Shown here piece by piece: positions 8,644 through 18,358 of a stretch of 64,000 nt of DNA (position 1 is the first letter of the stretch; every line of letters begins with the position of its first letter). The notes beneath the pieces are model-generated. The model had not been told where the DNA came from, ran no database searches, and was given only the letters and a program-made list of their open reading frames with translations. This stretch comes from Vibrio sp. S17_S38 (lineage in GTDB: Bacteria > Pseudomonadota > Gammaproteobacteria > Enterobacterales > Vibrionaceae): positions 87,556 through 151,555 of the forward strand of contig NZ_JAAUWW010000009.1 of assembly GCF_014694375.1 (NCBI RefSeq), written 5' to 3'. The translations under genes were made by a program, and so were the position numbers.

Positions 8644-10188
8644 TTATTCATTCGGGGAATGATCGGTTTTATCGACAAACGCAAAGTTGTTTTTACCTTT
8701 ACGTTTAACGTCATACATGGCGTGATCGGCTAGTTTAATTAACTCTTCTGGATCTTGTGAATCCTCAGGATACATAGCAATACCGATACTAGCGCTCACA
8801 CTTACTTCAATATTATTGATATGAAAAGGTCTAGATAGAGTATTAATCATTCTTGTCGCAACCGAAGAAAGCATCGTACCTCCAACCACTTGAGTGATAA
8901 CAATTAAAAACTCATCGCCGCCAATACGAGCGACCATATCATTATCACGCACGCAAGAACGCAGTTTATCAGTCGCTATTTTTAATAATTCATCACCAGC
9001 GGCGTGACCAAAATTATCGTTTACCGATTTAAATCCATCCAAATCTAAAAATAAAACCGCGACTTTTTCTTGTAATGCCGAAGATAGCGCCTTTTCAAGA
9101 CTCTTCATCATTAATTGTCTGGTCGGTAATCCTGTCAGTGAATCATGGTATGCCAAATGTTGAATTTGTTTTTTTGCTTCTTTTTGCATAGTAATGTCTT
9201 CCATTACCGCAACAAAATGTTCAATTTGTCCATTAGCTTGTTTCACTGGTGCAATCGATGCCAGCTCCCAAAATTCATTACCTTCATATTTACTATTAGT
9301 CAGTAACTCCCCACGCCATATTTCTCCAGCGTTAAGAACCTTAGATATATGTTCTTTTTCAGTCTGAACAAATAACTCCGTACTAAATATACCTGCGCTT
9401 TGTCCAATTAATTCCTCTTCTCGATAACCTGTTTTTTCTAAAACTCTAGGATTTACATACTCAATAATCCAATTACTGTCGGTGATCACAATAGAAGAAG
9501 CCGATTGTTCAATCGCGAGTGAAAGGGTGCGCAACCTTGATGACAAAACAGAATATGTTTGCAAAATGAGTGTAATGGCAATACCACCAATCAAAAAAAT
9601 AGCACTTAGATATAGCAATGTGGTACTCAGGCTATTTTCGATAACTGATTGTTCCGATGGAAAAAGGAAAGCCATTATTCCACGCATGAAATTAAATAAA
9701 CCAAACAAGGCAAAGACAGTGGCCACACCATGCCCAGAAGAACGTTGTTCTTGATTATTAATCGTGAGCAAACTCATCACAATGGCGATACAAATAATGA
9801 GTATGATGGCAGAAAAAACCACAATCCGGATATTCTGGTTGTGTTCAATATAGTGAAAGTAGTAAAAAAGACTCGTTGCAACAGCAAGGAGGGATACATC
9901 AAAAAACAGGATAGGTTTTCGACCAATAAAGACCAAAATCCCTCGTGAAATAATTAGAAAACCAAGGATATAGCATAAATTAGCAATGATGATAGAAATG
10001 AAGTCAGGTATATAACCACGACCAGAAATGAGAAGACTTGCTAATGCAATCAGTGACATTCCAGCAGACCAAAACCCAACACCATTACGCTGATTCTGGA
10101 CTCGCCAAAGAAAAGTAAGCGCAATAGCCGAACCAATAGAAATGAGAACAATAACAATAAGAAGGGTTCTATTATCAAGCACGAGCAT
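8644..10188 (-). CDS. Membrane PAS-GGDEF diguanylate cyclase
   Basis: A 514-residue inner-membrane enzyme that makes c-di-GMP from two GTP. About seven hydrophobic segments fill residues 1-220, a PAS domain follows (about 225-345: ITDSNWIIEYVNP, then a PAC-like VAVMEDITMQKEA), and a GGDEF domain ends the protein. The active site is an intact GGDEF in ARIGGDEFLIVI, and RDND five residues before it is an intact inhibitory I-site, so an active, product-inhibited cyclase is expected. I chose the ATG at 10188; a GTG five codons upstream is possible but also lacks a clear ribosome site. Confidence 0.88.
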   Translation of the reverse strand: MLVLDNRTLLIVIVLISIGSAIALTFLWRVQNQRNGVGFWSAGMSLIALASLLISGRGYIPDFISIIIANLCYILGFLIISRGILVFIGRKPILFFDVSLLAVATSLFYYFHYIEHNQNIRIVVFSAIILIICIAIVMSLLTINNQEQRSSGHGVATVFALFGLFNFMRGIMAFLFPSEQSVIENSLSTTLLYLSAIFLIGGIAITLILQTYSVLSSRLRTLSLAIEQSASSIVITDSNWIIEYVNPRVLEKTGYREEELIGQSAGIFSTELFVQTEKEHISKVLNAGEIWRGELLTNSKYEGNEFWELASIAPVKQANGQIEHFVAVMEDITMQKEAKKQIQHLAYHDSLTGLPTRQLMMKSLEKALSSALQEKVAVLFLDLDGFKSVNDNFGHAAGDELLKIATDKLRSCVRDNDMVARIGGDEFLIVITQVVGGTMLSSVATRMINTLSRPFHINNIEVSVSASIGIAMYPEDSQDPEELIKLADHAMYDVKRKGKNNFAFVDKTDHSPNE

Positions 10189-10342
10189 GTTTATACCACA
10201 CACATAATCAATTTAATGTCTTAAAAAACGAGCTTTCAGTGAATAGGAGAATGGAAAAAGTAAAATATTCACATAATGAGAATAGCTTAAATTTCAATCA
10301 GACGAGTCAATGCGAAGATTATAGAGGTATAAAAAATAATCA

Positions 10343-10380
10343 CAAATAAAAACAACAAGCAGATTAGGCTGCTTGTTGTT
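10343..10380 (-). terminator. Intrinsic terminator after ohr
   Basis: A perfect 12-base stem (AACAACAAGCAG with CTGCTTGTTGTT, 10351-10362 and 10369-10380) is followed on the minus strand by TTTTATTT. It lies just past the ohr stop codon. Confidence 0.85.
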
Positions 10381-10410
10381 TGATTAAAATTTGGATCTGA
10401 ACTTAAAATA

Positions 10411-10839
10411 TTAAATTACTGATAGTTCCACTGAAACATTACCGCGCGTTGCGTTTGAATATGGGCAAACTTGATGCGCTTTTTCAACTAATGCTTCTGC
10501 TGTAGCTTTATCTAAATCACCTACCGATATTGCCAATTTCACTGCGATACCAAAACCACCTTCAATTGGGCCAATCGATACTTCTGAATCAATGTGTGTA
10601 TCTTTCGGTAGTGTCACTTTTTCTTGGCCAGCAACTAATTTTAGTGCACCGATAAAGCAAGCTGCGTAACCGGCTGCAAACAACTGCTCAGGGTTCGTAC
10701 CTTGACCGTCATCACCACCCAAACCTTTTGGTGTTGAAAGTGCAACATCTAAACGACCATCATCTGATTTTGCTGATCCTTCACGACCGCCAGTTGCCGT
10801 TGCTTTTGCAGTATAAGCGACACTTTGTAATACGTTCAT
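10411..10839 (-). CDS. ohr: Organic hydroperoxide resistance protein (Ohr/OsmC family)
   Basis: A 142-residue thiol peroxidase that reduces organic hydroperoxides, normally with lipoyl protein as electron donor. Both redox cysteines are visible: Cys61 in AAGYAACFIGAL and Cys125 in HQVCPYSNATRGN. The start at 10839 follows AGGAG five bases upstream; a longer reading frame upstream has no such site. It is divergent from a MarR-type gene with OhrR features and ends in a strong terminator. Expression is probably derepressed when OhrR is oxidised. Confidence 0.93.
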   Translation of the reverse strand: MNVLQSVAYTAKATATGGREGSAKSDDGRLDVALSTPKGLGGDDGQGTNPEQLFAAGYAACFIGALKLVAGQEKVTLPKDTHIDSEVSIGPIEGGFGIAVKLAISVGDLDKATAEALVEKAHQVCPYSNATRGNVSVELSVI

Positions 10840-10902
10840 GTTAACTCCTGTTATTGATATGTTGTTTAAAATTATGCAGTCCAATAAAATGGACTCAATT
10901 AC

Positions 10903-10961
10903 TTTGTATGCAAAATAGATTAGACCAACAAATTAAAAATTGCAAATAGTTTGCATGCAAA
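10903..10961. promoter_or_regulatory. Two OhrR-type palindromes between ohr and ohrR
   Basis: TTTGTATGCAAA (10903-10914) and the perfect palindrome TTTGCATGCAAA (10950-10961) differ at one base and lie 47 bases apart in the ohr-ohrR gap. The repeated dyad fits binding by a MarR-family dimer at each promoter, one site near each gene. Confidence 0.6.
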
Positions 10962-10995
10962 TTAAAATAAAGACATCAACAATCAGAGATCTCAC

Positions 10996-11427
10996 ATGAA
11001 TTACCCACAACTCAAACTTGATAATCAAATTTGTCATCGCTTGTACATGGCTTCTAACAGTATCGTACGTGCATATCGAGAAGTCTTAGTTGAGATTAAT
11101 CTCACTTATCCGCAATATGTAGTGATGATGGCATTGTGGGAAAAAGACAATATCAGTATTGCCGAATTATTAGAAAAAACTGCTATAGACGGCAGTGCAA
11201 TGACGCAAATGTTGAAAAAAATGACGGATAAATCATTATTAATTATAGTGAAAGATCAGCATGATGGACGAAAAAAAATGGTGACATTGCTTGCCGAGGG
11301 TAAAAAACTGCAACGCCAAGCCGCCAATATCCCTGAAAAAATTCGCTGCCAATTTCCAAGTATCGATCAACAAGAAGCCACCCAATTAATTCAATTATTA
11401 GACAAAATTAATCACGATTTAAGCTAA
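10996..11427 (+). CDS. ohrR: MarR family regulator, OhrR type
   Basis: A 143-residue winged-helix repressor. LDNQICHRLYMAS near the N-terminus carries the reactive cysteine (Cys13) that senses peroxide in OhrR proteins, and Cys118 in KIRCQFPS could be the partner in a two-cysteine type. The MarR wing reads KDQHDGRKKMVTLL. Its divergence from ohr supports the name. Oxidation of Cys13 would release it from the TTTGCATGCAAA sites. It may also control itself. Confidence 0.88.
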   Translation: MNYPQLKLDNQICHRLYMASNSIVRAYREVLVEINLTYPQYVVMMALWEKDNISIAELLEKTAIDGSAMTQMLKKMTDKSLLIIVKDQHDGRKKMVTLLAEGKKLQRQAANIPEKIRCQFPSIDQQEATQLIQLLDKINHDLS

Positions 11428-11463
11428 CAATTACACGATTTTAAACCAATCGTATTTGTTGGA

Positions 11464-12294
11464 TCAGCTACCTTTACCAACAATTTTGTCCAACATGCTT
11501 GAAGATAAAATTCGGCGCAAATAACCAAAAATATACGTCGCTTTTGTCACGTAATATCGTGGTTTTGGTTGCTTACTATCTAAGATTTTTTGAAGCTGCT
11601 TTAATACGGCTTCAGGCCCTAAAGTAAAAGGAGTAGACGATTTTTCACTCCCCAACCGTGCTAATGTTTTCTGATAATTATCTCGATGGCGAGATCCTTC
11701 AACATCAATATTCTGTTGCACTGCTTTGAATGAATTCGCTCTAAACTGACTGACAATCGGACCAGGCTCAATTAGGCTCACCGCAATATTGGTATCCATC
11801 AATTCCAAACGCAACGCATCGGTATAACCTTCCAGTGCAAATTTACTGGCGACATACGCACCACGATATTTCATTGCCACCAACCCCAATACAGAGCTGT
11901 CTTGCACAATTTTTCCATGCCCTTGTTTGAGCATTAATGGGATCACCGCACGGGTTAATTCATGCAAGCCAAACAGGTTCGTTTCAAATTGTGCTCGCAG
12001 TGCATCGGTCGGTAAATCTTCTATTGCCCCACCTTGACCATAACCTGCGTTGTTAAACAGGACATCAAGCTTGCCACCAGTAATTTGCATCATTTGCTCT
12101 AATGCCGTGTGAACAGAGTGTGTATCCGTAACATCTAACTGGATACAATGTAAGCCTAACGCTTTAAGTTCACTCACATCTTCAAGTTTTCGACAACTGG
12201 CAATCACTTGATAACCAGCCTGATGTAGCTGCTCTGCGCAATAGCGGCCAATCCCACTACTGCAACCTGTTATTAATATTGAAGTTTTTGTCAC
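11464..12294 (-). CDS. SDR family oxidoreductase, YbbO-like
   Basis: A 276-residue short-chain dehydrogenase of the classical type: TGCSSGIG at 9-16, LFNNAGYGQGG in the middle, and YVASK at the active site. The FTLGPEAVLKQL and PKPRYYVT segments near the C-terminus resemble E. coli YbbO, an NADPH aldehyde reductase, which is the closest relative I can recall. It starts at GTG (12294), with AGGG about ten bases upstream. The substrate is uncertain, and it is a single gene. Confidence 0.82.
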   Translation of the reverse strand: MTKTSILITGCSSGIGRYCAEQLHQAGYQVIASCRKLEDVSELKALGLHCIQLDVTDTHSVHTALEQMMQITGGKLDVLFNNAGYGQGGAIEDLPTDALRAQFETNLFGLHELTRAVIPLMLKQGHGKIVQDSSVLGLVAMKYRGAYVASKFALEGYTDALRLELMDTNIAVSLIEPGPIVSQFRANSFKAVQQNIDVEGSRHRDNYQKTLARLGSEKSSTPFTLGPEAVLKQLQKILDSKQPKPRYYVTKATYIFGYLRRILSSSMLDKIVGKGS

Positions 12295-12390
12295 TAGTTT
12301 ATGCCCTACTTATATTATAAAAGTATACCCAACAAATATCCGCCAACCTCAATAGAAACATCACGATACTTTGTCATTCATGTTAATAAA

Positions 12391-13962
12391 TTAAGAGACG
12401 GTAAATTGCATCATCATCCCGGTATCTTCATGTTCTAAAATATGACAATGCGCCATGTAAGGATAATGTTTATCTGCCAAATGATTAAATTGTACTAGGA
12501 TTTCAGTTTTTCCTTTCGGTAAGACGGCAATCGTGTCTTTCCATCCAGAAAGATGAGGGGCTGGTCGCTCACCATTCATTAATAGCACTTGGAAACGACA
12601 TCCATGTATATGAAATGGGTGCAGCATCATGTCATTACCTTGGCTGATGACCCAATGTTCTAGCTGCCCTTGATGAACGTCTAAATCTATACGTTGCATG
12701 TCAAAGGGTTGACCATTGATGCGATTGATATCTTTCAGCTCATCTTTAGTCAGCAGAGTAACATTTTTATCATTCATATGATGTCCCTGCGCCATTGCCA
12801 TTCGCTGAGTCAATGCTGACTTTCTCTTCATCATTAACATCATCGCTTGGGAGTCAAGATTTTCGCCCATTTCCAAAACAATTTCTCTCTTCACTTTAGC
12901 GTCTTGAGCTTGGTAACGCTCGATCTCTACCATTTTTTTCGGAAGCTCACCTTTACCTTGAGTCTTTTGAGGGTTAAGAGTTAAAAATGGTACGGTTTGG
13001 TTAAACGGAGGCATCATCATACCCATTTGATGCAGAGGTAAAGTCACAAAGTCAAAAGGCTTATCACCTTCAATCTTCACAAGAATTTCATAACGCTCAC
13101 CAGCGACTAAATGCAATTGTTTAAGTGGTACTGGCTTTTCCAGAAAACCAGAGTCTGACGCAATAACATAAAATTCACGCTGATCTGACGTCGCCAATTG
13201 ATAACTACGAGCATTTGAACCATTCAAGAAGCGCAAACGAACCCAGCCTTGAGGTACATCAATCTTTGGATGAATAGCACCATTAATCAATAATGTATCA
13301 CCAGAAAAACCCATTGCTACATTAACAATATCCAGTAATTCATAGTCAAATTGACCTTGCGCATCGAATTTTCTATCTTGAATAATTACCGGAATATCAT
13401 CGACTCCCCAGGTAGATGGCAGATTAAGCTTATCGGTAACCTCATCCTCGATAATAATTAATCCTGCAATGCCCTGCATCACCAACTCTGCAGTTTGTGG
13501 TACTTGATGCGGGTGAAACCAACATGTTGCAGCCGGTTGATTAACGGGTAGATTAATATTCCAATGCTCATTTGCTTTAATTTTTTGATGTGGGCCTCCA
13601 TCATATTGACCGGCAATATCAAGCCCATGCCAGTGCAAAGTGATGGTTTCATCTAACTGATTATTAACCTGTAAATTGGCAATATCGCCACTACGCACTT
13701 TCAACGCTGGGCCTAAAAATGTTCCATTGATACCGGAAGTTTTTGTTTGAGTATTCACCATAAACTGAGAAAAACCAGATTGTACCGTCAGTTGAGTGAT
13801 GTTTTCTGAGCTAGTTTCCAATAAAGGCGGAATAGGCAATGATGACTGGCTCTGTAGCGCACCTGTATTTGCCGAAGAAGTCGCCCATGAATAAGGTGGA
13901 TTGATAGTGGTTAGCGCAACACTCGCGATTGCAGATTTTTTGATAAACTCTCGACGTTCCAT
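12391..13962 (-). CDS. cueO: Multicopper oxidase, CueO type (Tat-exported)
   Basis: A 523-residue periplasmic cuprous oxidase. It begins MERREFIKKSA, a twin-arginine signal. All four copper-ligand blocks are present: HWHG (110-113), HPHQ (150-153), HPFHIHG, and HCHILEHEDTGMM near the C-terminus. A methionine-rich stretch (MMLMMKRK to MAMAQGHHM) matches the Cu(I)-binding insert of CueO. A CueR-type promoter with a 19-base spacer lies 68 bases upstream, so induction by copper is expected. No copper ATPase or cueR is in the window. Confidence 0.93.
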   Translation of the reverse strand: MERREFIKKSAIASVALTTINPPYSWATSSANTGALQSQSSLPIPPLLETSSENITQLTVQSGFSQFMVNTQTKTSGINGTFLGPALKVRSGDIANLQVNNQLDETITLHWHGLDIAGQYDGGPHQKIKANEHWNINLPVNQPAATCWFHPHQVPQTAELVMQGIAGLIIIEDEVTDKLNLPSTWGVDDIPVIIQDRKFDAQGQFDYELLDIVNVAMGFSGDTLLINGAIHPKIDVPQGWVRLRFLNGSNARSYQLATSDQREFYVIASDSGFLEKPVPLKQLHLVAGERYEILVKIEGDKPFDFVTLPLHQMGMMMPPFNQTVPFLTLNPQKTQGKGELPKKMVEIERYQAQDAKVKREIVLEMGENLDSQAMMLMMKRKSALTQRMAMAQGHHMNDKNVTLLTKDELKDINRINGQPFDMQRIDLDVHQGQLEHWVISQGNDMMLHPFHIHGCRFQVLLMNGERPAPHLSGWKDTIAVLPKGKTEILVQFNHLADKHYPYMAHCHILEHEDTGMMMQFTVS

Positions 13963-14029
13963 ATTATTCCCTTGAAGTACAAGTTATTTAATTAATATTG
14001 CTTATTTTTAAACAACATAGTTTTTAAAC

Positions 14030-14060
14030 AACATAAAGTATGACCTTGCGGTAAGGTCAA
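14030..14060 (-). promoter_or_regulatory. CueR-type (MerR family) promoter for cueO
   Basis: On the minus strand, -35 TTGACC (14060-14055) and -10 TATGTT (14035-14030) are 19 bases apart, the overlong spacing of MerR-family promoters. The spacer holds the dyad TGACCTT-N5-AAGGTCA (14041-14059). The rest of the 273-base gap holds an 8-base inverted repeat (14126-14133 with 14171-14178) of unknown meaning. Confidence 0.85.
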
Positions 14061-14235
14061 CAACATTCAAAGGTATGGAATTGAAAAGGAGAATAAATAA
14101 GAAGGAGGAGAATAAGCAGCATTAGTCACGGCTATCAACCCCTTCAGTCAATTTTTGAACGGTGAGTAGAAGCCGTGAGATAACAATTTTTTGTCGCCAG
14201 TGCAGAATCGATCAAAACACCTTTTTTAATCTCAT

Positions 14236-15489
14236 TTACTTAGAATGTTTGCTTTCATTCCAAGAACGGAAATCACTGCCTGTTGGCGCTTGTGCAATAT
14301 TTAATTTGAACTCTGGTAGTACCGCATACAAATGATCGAAAATATCAGATTGAATGCGTTCGTACTCAACCCACACTGTTGTATCGGTAAAGCAATAAAT
14401 CTCAATCGAGATCCCTTCGTGAGTCGGTGGCAACTGCCTCACCATTAATGTCATATCTTTACGAATATGGGAATGGGCTAAAAGGTAATGTTCTAGATAA
14501 GCACGAAAACTACCAATATTGGTTAAGCGGCGACCATTAATCAAACTGGTATCGTCGATATTATTCTGCTTGTTATAAACAGAAACCTCTTCAGTTTTCG
14601 TTTTAATATAAGTTTCTAAAAAATGAGCCTTACCCAAACTTAACGTTTCTTCTTGGTTAATAAAATGAACACTAGTGGCATCAATCAACACGCTACGCTT
14701 TATACGTCGACCACCAGATTCCGTCATCCCCTTCCAGTTTTTAAACGAATCTGAAATTAAGGCATAAGCGGGAATTGTGGTTATCGTTTTATCCCAATTT
14801 TGTACTTTCACCGTCGTTAAACTGATATCAATAACATCGCCATCTGCGCCATATTTAGGCATTTCTAGCCAATCGCCAACACTAAGCATCTTATTAGCAG
14901 AAAGTTGCACCCCAGCAACAAAACCTAAAATAGGATCTTTAAAAACTAACATAAAGACAGCCGTCATTGCCCCAAAACCACTCAGTAGGATTAAGGGAGA
15001 TTTACCGAATAAAACAGAGGCGAATAGGAAAGATGCAACAATAAAAACAATAATTTTTATACTTTGGATAATCCCTCTAATTGGCATATCACGACCAATT
15101 TGAGTTCGATTAAGTGCGGTATCAACCACATTAAGCAAGGAAAATAGAGATAACATGGCAAACCAAATAATCCATAACCCAACGACTGTTAGTATGACAT
15201 CGCGGAATGCACTATCTGCTGAAAGCCATAAATTGGTTTGAATGGCAATCACGATCCCTTGAATCAACAAAGCAATATGGTTAAACAATTTGCCGCGAAA
15301 TAATACATAGCGCCAAGTTATTTTTGATTTGTCTATACGATATTTTATCCAGACTAATACACCTCGATGAAGCACAATATGGATAACAATCGATATCAGA
15401 ACAATTAAACCAAGGGCTTCTACAACATGAATAAATTGTGAATGTTCAATGTCATATCGGGTTAGTAAGTCTTTAAAAAACGTCAACAT
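14236..15489 (-). CDS. Mechanosensitive ion channel, MscS family (YbdG/MscM-like)
   Basis: A 417-residue inner-membrane channel. Five hydrophobic segments occupy the first 190 residues, the last of them the glycine/alanine-rich pore helix (SGFGAMTAVFMLVFKDPILGF), followed by the MscS beta domain (SVGDWLEMPKYGADGDVIDISLTTVKVQNWDKT). Length and layout match E. coli YbdG (415 residues), which gives miniconductance protection against moderate hypo-osmotic stress. The ATG at 15489 has a weak GGAAAG site. It is a single gene between cueO and urtE. Confidence 0.88.
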   Translation of the reverse strand: MLTFFKDLLTRYDIEHSQFIHVVEALGLIVLISIVIHIVLHRGVLVWIKYRIDKSKITWRYVLFRGKLFNHIALLIQGIVIAIQTNLWLSADSAFRDVILTVVGLWIIWFAMLSLFSLLNVVDTALNRTQIGRDMPIRGIIQSIKIIVFIVASFLFASVLFGKSPLILLSGFGAMTAVFMLVFKDPILGFVAGVQLSANKMLSVGDWLEMPKYGADGDVIDISLTTVKVQNWDKTITTIPAYALISDSFKNWKGMTESGGRRIKRSVLIDATSVHFINQEETLSLGKAHFLETYIKTKTEEVSVYNKQNNIDDTSLINGRRLTNIGSFRAYLEHYLLAHSHIRKDMTLMVRQLPPTHEGISIEIYCFTDTTVWVEYERIQSDIFDHLYAVLPEFKLNIAQAPTGSDFRSWNESKHSK

Positions 15490-15588
15490 ACAATAGACTT
15501 TCCAGAGTTAATTTTAAAAACCGTATGTTATCTGTTATTAGGCAGAATATATACCAAGCATAAGATTTGTTAACATTTTCTTTGGCCG

Positions 15589-16284
15589 CTAAACAGTCAA
15601 ATGTTCTTTAATCAATTGCTCATTCAAATCGCCCATTTCACCTTTAGCTACCGCTTTACCACGATCCAATAAACAGAAGTGATGACCGACTCGACGCGCA
15701 AATGGTAGCTTTTGTTCCACCAACAATACGGTTAAACCATGTTTATCATTGAGCATACGGATGATATCGCCGATCTCTTGTACGATGTTAGGCTGAATAC
15801 CTTCGGTTGGTTCATCTAAAATCAACAAACCCGGTTCAACTACCAACGCACGACCAATGGCGAGTTGTTGTTGCTGACCACCGGATAAATCCCCACCACG
15901 GCGATGCAGCATTTCTTTTAAGACCGGAAAAATTTCAAAGATAAATTCAGGGATTTTACGATCGCCACGTTTACGGATCGGCAAACCAATTTCAAGGTTC
16001 TCTTGCACCGTGAGCATAGGGAAAATTTGACGACCTTGCGGCACATAACCAATACCAATGTGTGGACGTTGCTCGGTAGATTGTTTCACAATGCTGCTGC
16101 CGTTAAAAATAATGTCGCCACTTTTAATAGGATTTAAACCCATAATGCATTGTAATAATGTCGTTTTACCCACACCGTTACGCCCCATTAAAACCGTGCA
16201 TTTTCCTTTTTCGACCTCAACATCAAGATCCCAAAGGATATGACTTTCACCGTAGAACTGGTTTACGCCTTGAATTTTCAACAT
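15589..16284 (-). CDS. urtE: Urea ABC transporter ATP-binding subunit UrtE
   Basis: A 231-residue ATPase of the urea importer, related to LivF. Walker A is GRNGVGKTT, the signature is LSGGQQQQLAIGRAL and Walker B is LLILDEPTEGIQPN; the EGIQPNIV sequence is characteristic of UrtE. It is the last gene of urtABCDE, two bases after urtD, with an AGGAG site. It works with UrtD at the cytosolic face to energise UrtBC. Confidence 0.94.
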   Translation of the reverse strand: MLKIQGVNQFYGESHILWDLDVEVEKGKCTVLMGRNGVGKTTLLQCIMGLNPIKSGDIIFNGSSIVKQSTEQRPHIGIGYVPQGRQIFPMLTVQENLEIGLPIRKRGDRKIPEFIFEIFPVLKEMLHRRGGDLSGGQQQQLAIGRALVVEPGLLILDEPTEGIQPNIVQEIGDIIRMLNDKHGLTVLLVEQKLPFARRVGHHFCLLDRGKAVAKGEMGDLNEQLIKEHLTV

Positions 16285-16286
16285 CC

Positions 16287-17150
16287 TTATTCTCCTAAGT
16301 AAACTTTTTTCACTTCCGAGTGCGCTTGGATCTGATCCATATTCCCTTCCGCCAAAACATGACCTTGGTGCAACACGGTAACTTGATCAGCAATTGAGCG
16401 TACAAATTCCATATCATGCTCCACCACCACCACTGAATGTTTTCCTGCAAGAGATTTCAACAATTCTGCCGTGCGATCCATTTCTTGATGTGTCATTCCT
16501 GCAACGGGTTCATCCACCAGCAATAACTTCGGTTTTTGCATTAATAACATGCCAATTTCTAGCCATTGCTTTTGTCCATGAGAGAGTACACCAGCCAATA
16601 ATTTCCGACAATTCTCCAATCCAATCAGAGACAAAACTCCATCGATTTCATCACGTTGCTCACCATTTAACTTGCCGCGAAACGTTGACCAAGCCGTGCG
16701 TGCGCCAGTCATAGCCAATTCCAAATTATTCCACACGGTCAAACTTTCAAATACAGTTGGCTTTTGAAACTTACGCCCAATACCCGCGTTAGCGATTTGA
16801 GCTTCATTCATGGTCAATAAATTAGTTTTAGACCCGAGCCACACTTGACCTTGATCGGGGCGCGTTTTCCCAGTAATGATGTCCATCATGGTGGTCTTTC
16901 CTGCGCCGTTTGGTCCGATTATGCATCTCAATTCTCCTTCTTTAATGTACATATTCAAATCGTTGATGGCTTTAAATCCATCAAATGAAACTGATACGCC
17001 TTCCATGTACAACATGATGTTATGGCGAGTGTCGATCAATGGATGATTCACTGGTTTTAAGAAATCAAACACCTGATCACGACGGGTAAAATTATCAAAA
17101 TGATTACCCGCAGATTTTAAAGGTGCCGATACCGATTCTAATACACTCAT
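16287..17150 (-). CDS. urtD: Urea ABC transporter ATP-binding subunit UrtD
   Basis: A 287-residue ATPase, LivG-like. An N-terminal extension of about 45 residues precedes the nucleotide-binding domain. Walker A is GPNGAGKTTMMDIITGKTRPDQG, the signature is a divergent LSHGQKQWLEIG (usual for UrtD, with SHGQ in place of SGGQ), and Walker B is LLLVDEPVAGMTHQE. It overlaps urtC by four bases (ATGA), so translation is coupled. Confidence 0.94.
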   Translation of the reverse strand: MSVLESVSAPLKSAGNHFDNFTRRDQVFDFLKPVNHPLIDTRHNIMLYMEGVSVSFDGFKAINDLNMYIKEGELRCIIGPNGAGKTTMMDIITGKTRPDQGQVWLGSKTNLLTMNEAQIANAGIGRKFQKPTVFESLTVWNNLELAMTGARTAWSTFRGKLNGEQRDEIDGVLSLIGLENCRKLLAGVLSHGQKQWLEIGMLLMQKPKLLLVDEPVAGMTHQEMDRTAELLKSLAGKHSVVVVEHDMEFVRSIADQVTVLHQGHVLAEGNMDQIQAHSEVKKVYLGE

Positions 17151-18349
17151 AAAGACACCTCGTTTTTGTCTGCTTGGTCATGTTGCTTTTGATTTGAGTC
17201 TGACCCCGATTTACTTGCCCAACGTTCTGATAACGCTCCCATTACGCCTTTAGGTAAGTACATGGTAGAAAGCACAAATATTCCACCTAAAGCAAATAGC
17301 CACACCTCAGGAAACTCTACCGTGAACCAGCTTTTGGCATAATTGATAAGTAACGCCCCCACAATCGCACCAAATAATGTGGCACGACCACCAAGCGCAA
17401 CCCACACCACAATTTCAATCGAGTTAACCGGCGCAAATTGCGCAGCACTGGTGCTACCGGCTTGAGTGACATACAACGCCCCAGCTATACCAGCAAGTAC
17501 CGCTGACAGCACAAATATCCATAACTTGATACTATCCACATCATAGCCAGTAAAACGGGTGCGTAATTCGGCATCTCGGATCGCCATCGCCACTCGACCT
17601 AACCGACTGGCGATCACCATACGACAGATTAAATACCCTAAAATAACCGCCACCACCGTGGTCACAAATAAACCCACTTTGGTGCTGTCTTGTTGCAAGC
17701 TAAATCCGAGTACATCTTTAAAGCCAGTTAAACCGCTGCTGCCACCAAATCCCATTTCATTACGAGAAAAAGCAAGCATTAACGCGTAAGTAAGCGCTTG
17801 CGTCATGATCGAAAGATACACACCCGACACACGAGAGCGAAACGCTAAAAATCCGAACACAAAAGCTAAGACACCCGGAACTAACATGATCATCAACGCA
17901 GCAAAAGCAAAGTGATCAAAGCCATGCCAGAACCACGGTAGTTCTTGCCAGTTAAGTGACACCATAAAATCAGGGATCAATGGATTGCCATACACACCGC
18001 GGTCGCCAATTTCACGTGTTAAATACATGCCCATCGCGTAGCCGCCAAGGGCAAAAAATGCACCATGCCCTAAGCTTAAAAGGCCTAAATATCCCCAAAT
18101 CAAATCCACCGCTAAAGCCACTAAGGCATACGATAAATACTTGCCCATTTGCGTGACCGTAAACGAGCTGATATGGAAGAGATTTCCCTCTGGAACCACC
18201 ATATTCAAAATCGGCACCACAATGGCTAGCGCAAGTAAAAACAAAATAGTGATTTTTCCGCCTTTGTCAGACGCAATAAACGAGCGACGAGAAGAAAAGG
18301 TTGACGGTGTGCCACCAGTTTTAGTTGTAAAGCCAGTCATACTAATCAT
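17147..18349 (-). CDS. urtC: Urea ABC transporter permease UrtC
   Basis: A 400-residue inner-membrane permease of the branched-chain amino-acid type (LivM-like). Eight or more hydrophobic segments are visible, with LGLLSLGHGAFFALGGYAMGMYL near the first third and the conserved EIVVWVALGGRATLFGAIVGA in the second half. A perfect AAGGAGG site precedes the ATG at 18349. It pairs with UrtB to form the channel. It starts nine bases after urtB and overlaps urtD at the other end. Confidence 0.94.
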   Translation of the reverse strand: MISMTGFTTKTGGTPSTFSSRRSFIASDKGGKITILFLLALAIVVPILNMVVPEGNLFHISSFTVTQMGKYLSYALVALAVDLIWGYLGLLSLGHGAFFALGGYAMGMYLTREIGDRGVYGNPLIPDFMVSLNWQELPWFWHGFDHFAFAALMIMLVPGVLAFVFGFLAFRSRVSGVYLSIMTQALTYALMLAFSRNEMGFGGSSGLTGFKDVLGFSLQQDSTKVGLFVTTVVAVILGYLICRMVIASRLGRVAMAIRDAELRTRFTGYDVDSIKLWIFVLSAVLAGIAGALYVTQAGSTSAAQFAPVNSIEIVVWVALGGRATLFGAIVGALLINYAKSWFTVEFPEVWLFALGGIFVLSTMYLPKGVMGALSERWASKSGSDSNQKQHDQADKNEVSL

Positions 18350-18358
18350 AAATCCTCC

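Noticed and set aside
14063..14235. Small gene or RNA upstream of the cueO promoter
   Set aside because: An 8-base inverted repeat and an 18-codon frame with a fair ribosome site on the minus strand are visible, but nothing supports a real product.
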